The notes below the pieces were generated by a model. The model worked only from the letters and a program-made list of their open reading frames with translations, made no database searches and was not told the origin of the DNA. From Drosophila miranda (taxonomy: Eukaryota; Arthropoda; Insecta; Diptera; Drosophilidae), in contig NC_046674.1 of the NCBI RefSeq assembly GCF_003369915.1, positions 10,106,001-10,170,000 of the forward strand: a DNA stretch of 64,000 nt, given 5' to 3'. Numbering within the stretch: position 1 is the stretch's first letter; the number at the start of each line of letters is the position of its first letter. Shown here in pieces: positions 51,873 to 60,405 of the stretch. The translations under genes were made by a program, and so were the position numbers.

Positions 51873-52388
51873 AATTTCTATGCCATCTATGCTCATCTGC
51901 CTGTCCAACATTGGGGATGTGATGGCCACGTCATTCCGGTGAGCCTCTGCGCGCTGACATCTCCACAGCTGCGTGACTCCGCCGCTAATGACTCCACTCC
52001 ACACCACTTCTCTCTTTCATAGTTTTCTCTACTGGCGCATCTGCTGCTATGTGTGCACGCGGACGGCCAAGCGGCCGAGGAATGCCCGCTCCAGGCAGCG
52101 GTCGGTGAGGGGACAGCGGTATGCCCGCTCCCAGCCGCCACCCTCGTTCTGGCGATCCATGAAGATGACACAGCGATCGGGCAATGACTCCGGGTTCGGT
52201 CCCTCCATGGGGCATGCCCATTCCGATCCGGAGCTGCGCATCATGGGGCGGGGCGTCGGCGGCGGCTACGATGATAGGGAGTTTGGCCACCGCAGCAGTG
52301 GAGGACGCAATCGCCGCCAGCAGCAGATTGCGGCACAGCCTCGCCAGCAGCGGCACAACATCTACGGGGATGAGTACGAGATGCAGAC
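51873..52388 (+). pseudogene. galene: galene (K2P channel) 5'- and 3'-truncated copy D
   Basis: The copy begins in M2 at the unit joint, includes the FLYWRICCYVC exon and the start of the cytoplasmic loop, then stops after GDEYEMQT at 52388, where an INE-1-like sequence takes over. It lacks M1, both pores, M3 and M4. It marks the right end of the array. Confidence 0.85.
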
Positions 52389-52565
52389 GGAAGTGGGTGG
52401 GGCGAAATACACTTGTAACAGTGACATATCACAGAAGTCTGGATACAGAATGACGTTACTCTAGCTCTTATAGTCTCTGAGCACTAGGCGCTCATAGGGA
52501 GGGACAGACGGACAGAGAGACATGGCTCAATCGACTCGGCTATTGATGCTGATCAAGAATATATA
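52389..52565 (+). mobile_element. INE-1/DINE-1-like Helitron-type fragment
   Basis: The stretch contains the hallmark run found in many Drosophila INE-1/DINE-1 and related elements: GGACAGACGGACAG, ACATGGCTCAATCGACTCGG, and GATCAAGAATATATATACTT. It starts exactly where the galene homology stops and loses similarity after about 52562. Only part of the element is present. Assignment to INE-1 rather than another element that carries the same segment is from memory. Confidence 0.65.
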
Positions 52566-52882
52566 TACTTTATGGTGTTGTGTCCCCACCTAAGCTTCAG
52601 ATTCCTGCCGTTGCAGCTCCCATCTTAGCCCCTGCTGACCAGCCAAGGGAAGCTGCTGCCCATAGGACACAACCAAGTCCAATTATAAGCAGTAAACCTA
52701 GGTGTACAGATACCAGTTAATGTATTTGGGTTGTCGAGTTTTATACAAAAATGCATTCCTTAGGCGTATAACCATATAAACATATCAGATGTGTTTGCTC
52801 CTCTTTGGGGGCTTGTCTAGTCCTCTCCTTATTCCTATCCTATTCGCTGGCTGCGTCTGAAAACGTAACAAATATTGGAATT
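52566..52882. other. Short intergenic stretch right of the array
   Basis: No gene is recognised. The GC-rich part at about 52580-52680 could be a remnant of coding or mobile DNA, but has no usable frame. Confidence 0.4.
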
Positions 52883-53173
52883 TCAATCGCGTCGCATTGC
52901 GATGGCTTGTGCCCATGGAAGCATACTCTCACCTTCCTCGACATCGCTACGAGCCACATCTGGCAGACGAGCCACACGAACAATGCAGCGCTTGGGCTTG
53001 GACTTCAGCTGCAGGGCAAACGGCCCTGTGGTGGTTGGCGGTTTCAGACGCTCCAGATTGACACGACACTTGCGGAGCTGGTACTCCACTATGTTCCCCT
53101 GGTCCACCTGCACGGCGAAGTACGGATGACGGGGTATCTTAATCACGACCTTCTTTATTTTTGGAGGCGTCAT
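52883..53173 (-). CDS. Small unidentified ORF, possibly a first exon cut off by the array
   Basis: A 96-residue frame starts MTPPKIKKVVIKIPRHPYF and is basic overall, with alternating hydrophobic and charged residues such as CIVRVARLPDV. Codon third positions are GC-rich as in real fly genes, and the start is 240 bp from the divergent UBXN1-like gene, as expected for a shared promoter. A GTGAGAGT donor-like site occurs at about 52936-52943, near the end of the conserved-looking part, so the real exon may end there and continue to exons now missing or displaced by the array. I recognise no domain. Confidence 0.5.
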   Translation of the reverse strand: MTPPKIKKVVIKIPRHPYFAVQVDQGNIVEYQLRKCRVNLERLKPPTTTGPFALQLKSKPKRCIVRVARLPDVARSDVEEGESMLPWAQAIAMRRD

Positions 53174-53413
53174 TTTTCAACAGCAAACGAAAGTGATCCA
53201 GTAGTAAACAGTAGACGAGAAGAAAAAAATGCAGCTGCAAGCGCCACAGTCGGGTGTATATCGAACTATCGAACTATGTGCGGCACTATTCAACACTAGC
53301 CACAAGCTGCTTGGTTTTGTTTTTGTGTGTCATTGTCAAAAAATTTCATACAATTTCAAAACGCTTCCACAAATCATCCCCACTTGATTTTTACGCATAA
53401 AAATCCGACCGCT

Positions 53414-54595
53414 ATGAGTGACGTCCAGACCTTGGTGGATATGGGGTTTCCCCGGGAGCGAGTGTGAGTGCCTGTTCCATCTGTGGTGCAGTTTTTGCTC
53501 TCTTGCCGGCAACCTGCAGCTTTTTTTTTTTGTACTTTCTGGTTTTTTCTTCAGGGAATACGCTCTGCAGGTGACCGGCAGCAAGGGCGTGGAACCGGCC
53601 ATGGAGTGGCTGCTGGCCCATATTGACGAGGAGATTCCATCCGCAGGACTGCGTGAAGCTGCAGGGGGCGAAGCAGCAGCAGCACCCTCAGCCAGCGGCG
53701 ACGAGTCGGCCCCGGCACCCAGCAGCAGCAGCGGCGGAGGCGGGGCCGAAGGCGGCACTGGGGAAAAGTCTGGCGAGTCGACGGTGGCCAAGTCGTTGAA
53801 GTGCGACGACTGCGGCAAAGTGCTCAAAGATCATTCGGAAGTCGAATACCATGCTGCCAAGACCGGGCACAGCAACTTCTCCGAGTCCACGGAGGAGAAG
53901 AAGCCCCTCACCGAGGAGGAGAAGAGGCTCCAGCTGGCTGTGATCGAGGAAAAGCTCAAGCAGAAGCGCATAGAGCGCGAGGAGCGTGAGAAGGTGGACG
54001 CCCTGGAGCGCGAGCGGAATCGCATTCGTTCGGGCAAGGACATGACCGAGGCCAAGCGTCGCATGGAAGAGATCGAGATGAAGAAGATCGTGGATCAGCG
54101 CAAGCGCGAAAAGGAGGAAGAGAAGGTGGCCCGCGATCGGGTTCGTGCTCAAATCGAGGCCGACAAGGCCGCCCGCAAGGCCAGGTAGGGCACTCGTAGA
54201 TGCTTTCCTGAGGAGATACCAGTCTAATTCCCACATTCTTGATCTATCCCAAAAGAGAAAATAAGGAAACACCCAACAAGGAGCCTGCTCCATCCGTGAG
54301 CTCCACCACGGTCAGCTCTCCCACCGGCGTCAAGTCGCCGCCACGTGACTACACTGAGACCCGCATCCAAGTGCGCCTACAAGATGGCTCTACCCTCACC
54401 GAGACCTTCAACGTGAAGGAGCAGCTGTCGGCCGTGCGCGTGTTCATCCAAGTGAAGACCGGCATCGAGACGCCCTTCTCCCTGATGACCACATTTCCGC
54501 GCAAGCTATATGCCGAGGAGGACTACGAGAAGCCGCTGGAGGTGCTTGGCCTTGTCCCCTCCGCCGTCATCACCATGACCAAGACGGCTGCGTAA
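53414..54595 (+). CDS. CG8209: UBXN1/SAKS1-like UBA-UBX protein (p97/VCP cofactor)
   Basis: Three exons (53414-53463, 53555-54184, 54256-54595) give 339 residues. The N-terminal UBA domain begins MSDVQTLVDMGFPRERV and continues in exon 2 to WLLAHIDEE. It is followed by an Ala/Ser/Gly-rich linker. A CDDCGKVLKDHSEVEYHAAKTGH segment, described here as Cys-X2-Cys with two later His, looks like a C2H2-type zinc finger. A long charged coiled coil (about residues 150-225) leads to the C-terminal UBX domain (RIQVRLQDGS to VITMTKTAA) with the TTFPRK loop where UBX proteins carry the FPR motif that binds p97. UBXN1 binds ubiquitin chains and p97 and modulates proteasomal and ER-associated degradation. 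The human protein is 297 residues; the extra length is the linker and finger. Confidence 0.92.
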
Positions 54596-54745
54596 GGACT
54601 GCACCGTCAGCGACAGCGACCGCAACTACTAGAATATCTAAATCTATCAAGGCGCGCGATAATCTCCCCTCCCCCCAAAAAACAACACTTTAAATGTACG
54701 ATTTTATATTATATTACAACTAAAAAAGGAAACGAAAACGAGCCC

Positions 54746-55354
54746 CTACATGAAGGGCTGCACATAGGTCTTGATCTTCTTCACGCTTCGCTCCGCCGGA
54801 CGGATGGTCAGGTGCTGGCCAAAGATGGTGAACTGCATGTTGCCCAGCGTCAGCCCAAAGACGCACTCACTCTTGGGCACGCTCCTTAGGCGATCATCCT
54901 CGCCCAGCAGCTTCAGCACATTTTTCGTGTCCATCACGCATATGCCCGCGAGACCCTCCAGAGTCTTGCACTTGGACTGGATCACCTGCAGCCTGGCGCC
55001 GTGCAGGTCCAGCTTGATCAGCTGCTTGCTGAACTCCTCGTAGCGCGGCTCGTGGACTTCGGGCACCTGGTCGCCCTCCCGCAGGCCCAGGTGTTCGCGC
55101 ACATAGCCTCGCCAGAGCTGGTGCAGGGGCAGGGCCTGCTCGTAGCGCATCTGGCGGGTGGGCAGCGTGTTGAGGCCCAGGCGGGCGTACTCGCGGCGGG
55201 ACAGTGTGCTGGACTTGTGGGAGCGCCGCTTTCGCGAGTGCTGCTTCCGGCTCTTGGCCCCCTCCAGCATGGTGATGTGTTCCGGGATGATGTTCACGTT
55301 GCAGCGATGGTGGGGCACCACCAAGTCGGTGATAAATTCCTGCAGAGGCTCCAT
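54746..55354 (-). CDS. Pop4: RNase P/MRP subunit Rpp29 (Pop4)
   Basis: A single-exon frame of 202 residues. The C-terminal half has the Rpp29/UPF0086 fold signature: LHGARLQVIQSKCKTLEGLAG, then IMD-type strands (GICVMDTKNVLKLL), VPKSECVFGL and the final FGQHLTIRPAER. A basic stretch (KSRKQHSRKRRSHKS) in the N-terminal half fits nucleolar and RNA binding. Rpp29 contacts the catalytic RNA of RNase P, which removes tRNA 5' leaders, and of RNase MRP. The fly gene is, I believe, CG8038. It is convergent with the UBXN1-like gene, with only 150 bp between the stops. Length is normal for the family. Confidence 0.93.
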   Translation of the reverse strand: MEPLQEFITDLVVPHHRCNVNIIPEHITMLEGAKSRKQHSRKRRSHKSSTLSRREYARLGLNTLPTRQMRYEQALPLHQLWRGYVREHLGLREGDQVPEVHEPRYEEFSKQLIKLDLHGARLQVIQSKCKTLEGLAGICVMDTKNVLKLLGEDDRLRSVPKSECVFGLTLGNMQFTIFGQHLTIRPAERSVKKIKTYVQPFM

Positions 55355-56300
55355 TTCATCGAATCAACAAAATGTAAACACAAAAAAGAAAAGGTCAACG
55401 TTATTTGAGCTGGATCCATAAACGGAACTGCAACTGGAACTGGTAAAAGTTCACTAAAACGAAAATATTACTTTTGCGTTAAACGTAAAATATAAAATAT
55501 TCAAACAATTCTCCAAGTGCTGTACACCTTTACGAAAATTTTAAAACTTTTGCGCTACTTTTCGAAAATTTATCAAGTGTTGCGAATCGACGATTAACCC
55601 ATTGTGGACCAGTGGGTAGAATTTTAGCGCAATTCAGGTGAGAGATATCGGTTTTGTTTCTTGTGAGTAAGGAGGAAAAAACAAATGGATAACAACACAA
55701 TATTCTATAAATTGCATAAATCATAAACTCACATAGACATACATATGTACAGACTGAGTACTTCCATAAGTACAGCAGCAAAAACATTGAACAAATTTGT
55801 AATATTTTGTTAGCAATATTTTGGATGGAGGTAGGAGATTGGAGATTCTTAGGAGATTGATTTTCCACATCTCCGGGGAGCGGTGGGATTTTGTGACGGA
55901 TATGAAAAATAGCTCCAGTTTAAAAATATGTTTTTGAATGGGGGCTCAAGTGGGCTAAGTGAACTAGGTCGTGGGGGTGGACAAAAACACAAAAATGAGT
56001 CAAGAAATGGGCATACTGTAGCCAGAAAATGGTCACACAAAATGTATCTGGTTCGAACATTCGGTTCGACCGTCGTCTTCTTTCTCTCTCTCCACCATGC
56101 CGTTCGACTTCCATTCGTTCGCTCTCTCGCTCTTTTTGTTGCGAGCGTTGGTTTGACACAATCAGCATCAAACTCGAACTCGAAAACGCAACCACCATCA
56201 AACCTGAAAAAAGGAGTGGAGCAATCAGCAAATAGTAGCAGCTCTGTCGTTGCTCACAAATCACAAAACAATTTTCATTTTCAACGTTATATAGAAATCC
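55355..56300. other. Intergenic region upstream of Rpp29, no gene seen
   Basis: AT-rich DNA with no supported ORF. It includes the presumed Rpp29 promoter near 55360-55450 and a Motif 1-like word ATGGTCACACAA at about 56029. CT-rich sequence follows at 56080-56135, so an unannotated transcript start near 56040 is possible. Confidence 0.45.
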
Positions 56301-58165
56301 AATAAATGCAAGTATTTCGAATAGGCCAATCATGTATAGAATTGATTCATCAATCGTACAAAAATGAGTGGGCATGGCTAAATGTTCCATATAGATAGTA
56401 TTATTCAACGGAACAAAGAATTGGTGGTTTTTATAATCGAATTTGAATTCGCCGCAGTTCGCCGCAGTTCGCTTTAGCAACAATGAGTCTCGTTCCATAC
56501 ACGATGTTGCACATTCCATACACACTGTTGCGGCAACATTTACTTGAAAACCGTATTTTAGTCAAAATAAATTACGTAAAGGTAATTAAAAGAAGCAATC
56601 TTGTAGAAAATGCATTTATCTATGGGATAAAGCTAAGTGGGCATCTATATAGCTTGAAATATAGGCAATACCCGATTCGCCGCAGTTTCGCTTTTGCAAC
56701 AATGAGTCTCATTCCATACACAAACATGTTGCTAATTCCATGCACACATACCCTGGGGGAAATGGATGATATAGAATTGCGGAAATGTGTTTCATCCCAT
56801 GCTCTAATTAATGCAGAAACAAGTCAGTATCTATTTTAAACGATATTTTGCAATAAGTGGTCTTCTTACAGAGACAAAGAATCACTATAGGGATCAGGTT
56901 TTATATACAAATAACTAATCAAATGCATAAATAGACCAAAAAAATGCAATCTAAACAAGGCCTTTATTAATTACATTTGAAAGCAGCTTGGAAAACAGTA
57001 TCTTTATATAATATTCACGAAATAGGGTATACAAACGCCCATACCCTGGTTGACAAGAAATGAGTCTGCAAATACCAGCAACATTGACGTCACAACCTGC
57101 GACTATTGAATATTTTTGTTGAAATCGTGTTTTTGTCAAAACAAAAAACATGCAAGTACTTAAAATCAATTAATCTTGATCAGAATTGTTTCAACAATCA
57201 TATAAAATTATCTGGGCAAAAATAAGAGATCTATATAGCTGAGAATATTTGACGGAAGAAAGATTAACCAAGAATTAGTCGTCATAACCGGTTCAGAACA
57301 ATGAGTCCCATTCCATGCACACATACCCTGGGGGAATGGATGTTATAGAATTGAGAAAATGTTTGTCATCCCAGGCAAAAACAATTTATTTCTAAAATAT
57401 TTTAATTTCATTCAATATTATTTAATATTATTTTCAATAGTTCAACGATATTTTAAAGCTTATTGTCTTCTTGCAGAGACCAAGAATAGGTATCAGGATC
57501 GAGATCACATACTCATCACTCATCATATACATGAATATGTCTAAAAAATGTCAATTTGAGAAAAGGTCTTTATTAGTTAAGTTTTATCTTCATATCAATA
57601 TATATACTTTCATATAAAATTAACGAAATAGGGTATACAAAGGCCTACACGCAACATAGTGACTCTTTTTTTGTTGGACTTTTTCGTTTAAACCTTTTTT
57701 TACAATAAATACAATAAAAGCAAGGATTAAAAACTATCCAATCTTGTAGAAAATTGATTCATCAATAGGATAAAATTATGTGGGCATTGCTAAAGGATTT
57801 AATTAGTCAGCATTATTCAATGGAATATCAAAATTAAGCAATATGAACGAATTTCCCTTTTCGTTTGTTTTGATTGACCTATTTCGCTACTTGTTTTTTG
57901 TTTGACTTATTTCGCTAAAACCTCTTTTTACGCAAAATGCAATAAAAGCAAGTATTTAGAATAAGCCAGTTAAGTAGAAAATTGATTCATCAATGGGCTA
58001 CAATTATGTGGGCACGGCTAAATGTTCTATATAGCTGGTAATATTCGACGGAAGATCAAAATCGAGGAATATTTTAGTACAACTTGAATTCGTCAGTATA
58101 TTTACGGTATATTTTGAAAATGAGGCGGTATGTTTCGGTATATTTCCGAGGGTCGGACGGCATAT
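56300..58165 (+). repeat. AT-rich dispersed repeat, block 3 (upstream of nemo)
   Basis: Colinear with block 1 over most of its length: the phrase CATACCCTGGGGGAAATGG near 56748 and its shorter repeat near 57323 are about 575 bp apart, as in block 1. GTGGGCA-GGCTAAATGTTC phrases recur near 56370, 57780 and 58010. An extra segment at about 57730-57970 is absent from block 1. The block runs without a break into the nemo core promoter. No ORF, terminal inverted repeat or LTR is visible. Confidence 0.75.
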
Positions 58166-58192
58166 CTTATCGATAGCTCCGCGGTCACACTG
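58094..58192 (+). promoter_or_regulatory. nmo: nemo core promoter: Motif 6 words, DRE and Motif 1
   Basis: CAGTATATTT (58094), ACGGTATATTTT (58104) and TTTCGGTATATTT (about 58133-58145) fit Motif 6. A perfect DRE palindrome TATCGATA lies at 58168-58175, and CGGTCACACTG, a match to Motif 1, at 58182-58192. This set is the known signature of TATA-less housekeeping promoters bound by DREF and M1BP. Transcription should start just downstream. Confidence 0.72.
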
Positions 58193-58199
58193 CTCGCAA

Positions 58200-59033
58200 A
58201 TCACAAAAACAATTTTTTTTTGAGCTGCGCGGTTGGGTCGCTGCTGCTGCGCGCGTCGTCGAATAAACAAATTGAAAACAAAATTTTTTCTAGTGTACAA
58301 TAAAAGTGTACAATACTCAGTTTTGCTCGTCAGTGTCTCATATCGATATCACATCGCTTAAACGAGGAACAGAAAACAGAAACAAAAGGAAAGAAAAAAA
58401 AGAGAAGAAAATGTGCGGCGTTTGAAGAGGCCAAAGCAGATGTTGAAAACTGTGTAAACTTGTGCAAAGAGAGAGCAAGAGAGACACCCGGACGGACAGT
58501 GAAAGATAGTTTAATTCGGATTGGAAACAACCGCGCGGTCTTAAAAGCAGAATTACGGTTAGAAGACGCCCGCCCGCGTGTGATCGAAAAAGTTGGAGGC
58601 GCCGCTGCACTGATAGTGCAATATTAAAAGAGCCAGAGAAACGTGACCCAGGCAATTGTTTGTTTGCTACATATATGCGAGTATATATGTATGTGCCAAT
58701 GTGTGTGAGTGTGAGAGCCCAGCAGCAATCGTAGTAAATAGTATTCGGCCCGTCGCGTTTTTTTTTTGTGTGTTCGCCTGCTGCAACAATAATTACAATA
58801 AAAAGTTCCAATTTACGGTTGGGCCTCTCTTCTATCGCCTTGTTATCGCCAAATCTCTCTCACACACACAGCGTGCTTTCGATATTTTAAATCCCCACCC
58901 GCGCCCCTTCCCCAACATCCAACATACAAAAACGCACACACGGAAGAGTCGCCTCAGTCGGCATCAACAAAAAACCGCTGTCGACGTCGCTGTCACTGTC
59001 GCCGTCGCCGTGCAGTAAACGTGCATATTTTAA
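58200..59033 (+). other. nmo: nemo 5' untranslated exon 1 (probable)
   Basis: The sequence after the core promoter has no long frame and ends at a good donor (TTTTAAG followed by GTAATT at 59034). The exon limits are inferred from the promoter and splice signals. The following 59034-59710 would be a 5' UTR intron ending TTTTACAG. Confidence 0.5.
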
Positions 59034-59710
59034 GGTAATTCAAAAAGAAAAGCTATCCCAAACAATGTTTAATTAGCCAGAAAAACTATTTCCTTAGGCC
59101 TGGGAATTTCGCTTGAGCTTTTTCTTTTGTTTCATTGCTTTAATTGAGTGTTTTTTGTTTTTTTTGCTGCGTCTGTTCCTGTGCCTGTGTCTGTGTCTCT
59201 GTCTCTGTCTCTGCTGGCGTCGGCAGCACATAACTGTCAAGTGCGGGAGATGAGCGGGAGCGACGAGTCTCAATTAATGTTTGCCTAAAAATTTAAAGGA
59301 AAATGTTTAACTTATTGTGGCTGTGAGGAGGGATTACTGAGCGCGTTTTTGCAGCCAGCCACGCGCAGGGCAGAGCAAGCCCAGGCACACACAAAAATCT
59401 CACTCACGCGCACACACACACACACACTCGCAAGCTTACAATGTAATACACGGACGCGCCCCGGCAGTCAGGCAGTCAGCCAGCCAGCAGCTAACGGCAC
59501 TTTTTCGCTCTCTCCCGCTCTCTCCCGATTTTGCCACCAAAAATGAAATCCCAAACAAAAGAAATGCCAATTAAAGGAATCTCAAATTTCCTCCTCCTCA
59601 AAGAGGGAAATTTCTGTAAGCTTCGGATCCCGAAGTTGTAGCCATTCTATCCTTCTTGCTTATCAATTCCCTAAGTCTCTTCTCTCTTTATCTCTCTGCC
59701 CGTTTTACAG

Positions 59711-60405
59711 TTGCCAAAATGTCCTCAACTCTCGTTTAAATAATCTATAAAGAAAAAGTGTGAAAAAGAAAAGAAGGCCAACAACGGTGGAACGAAGGAA
59801 AGCACAGCGCGGAAAGAAAGGAAAACAACAAATGGCTCACAATTGAAAGGCGGCCATCGTGGCCCCCAGCGGCATCCATTGAGCAATCAACACCATTTCT
59901 CCCACATCAAATCATCAGGCACCACCACCATTACCACGGACACCACCTCAGACACCGCCAACGCCACTGCCACCAGCAACCAGCAGCAACCAAACAGCTA
60001 AACCAGCAGCCAGCAGCCAGCAGCCAGCAGCCAGCAACCAGCAACCAGCATCTCCTCCACCAGCACGCACCACTCCACCACAGTCCACTGAGCTCCATCT
60101 GCCTCCAGCGACGGCAAGCAGCAACCAGCAACCAGAACCAGAATCGAAAGCGGAATCGGACTCTGAATCTGAATCAGAATCAGCGACACTGCGAGTGCAG
60201 CTGCTCAAATTATTTAAACCACTCGCCGCCGTAGTCCATCAATGAGCGTTTCGATGTCACTGGTACAGGGTGGTGCTGCCGGTGGTGCGCCTCAGGGCGC
60301 CAGCGCAATATTGGCCGCAGCGGCCCCGTACTACCAGCCGCCAGCGGTGCCGCAGGATGTCCAGCCGGATCGTCCCATCGGCTATGGTGCATTCGGAGTA
60401 GTATG
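59711..60405 (+). CDS. nmo: nemo (NLK-family MAP kinase-like kinase): leader and first coding exon, partial
   Basis: After an acceptor TTTTACAG at 59703-59710 comes a leader with CAG-rich repeats (about 59960-60130) and at least two tiny upstream ORFs. The coding start is the ATG at 60242; an in-frame TAA at 60215 excludes an upstream extension. The 54 complete codons run from MSVSMSLVQGG through an Ala-rich stretch to QPDRPIGYGAFGVVW, where the last part is the glycine-rich ATP loop of Nemo-like kinase. The donor GTAAGT starts at 60406. The rest of the kinase lies beyond the window. Nemo is a proline-directed Ser/Thr kinase in planar polarity, Wnt and BMP signalling; it acts in nucleus and cytoplasm. 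Confidence 0.9.

Larger units (their letters stand above)
34449..52388. repeat. Tandem array of about 6-kb galene-Klp61F units (three Klp61F copies)
   Basis: The same sequence recurs at an offset of 6063 bp (unit 1 to 2) and about 6001-6004 bp (unit 2 to 3). Each unit runs from inside galene, through its 3' end, into the convergent Klp61F gene and ends about 120 bp upstream of the Klp61F start. Unit joints are near 39806, 45869 and 51873. The left edge begins within galene at 34449 and the right edge stops within galene at 52388. Introns are retained, so duplication was DNA-based. Copies differ by scattered substitutions, one frameshift and distinct galene deletions, so they are separate loci rather than one sequence collapsed or repeated exactly. 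Confidence 0.93.

Noticed and set aside
34449-52388. Array as a pure assembly duplication
   Set aside because: Units differ by substitutions, a frameshift and distinct deletions, so at least several units are real; exact copy number remains open.
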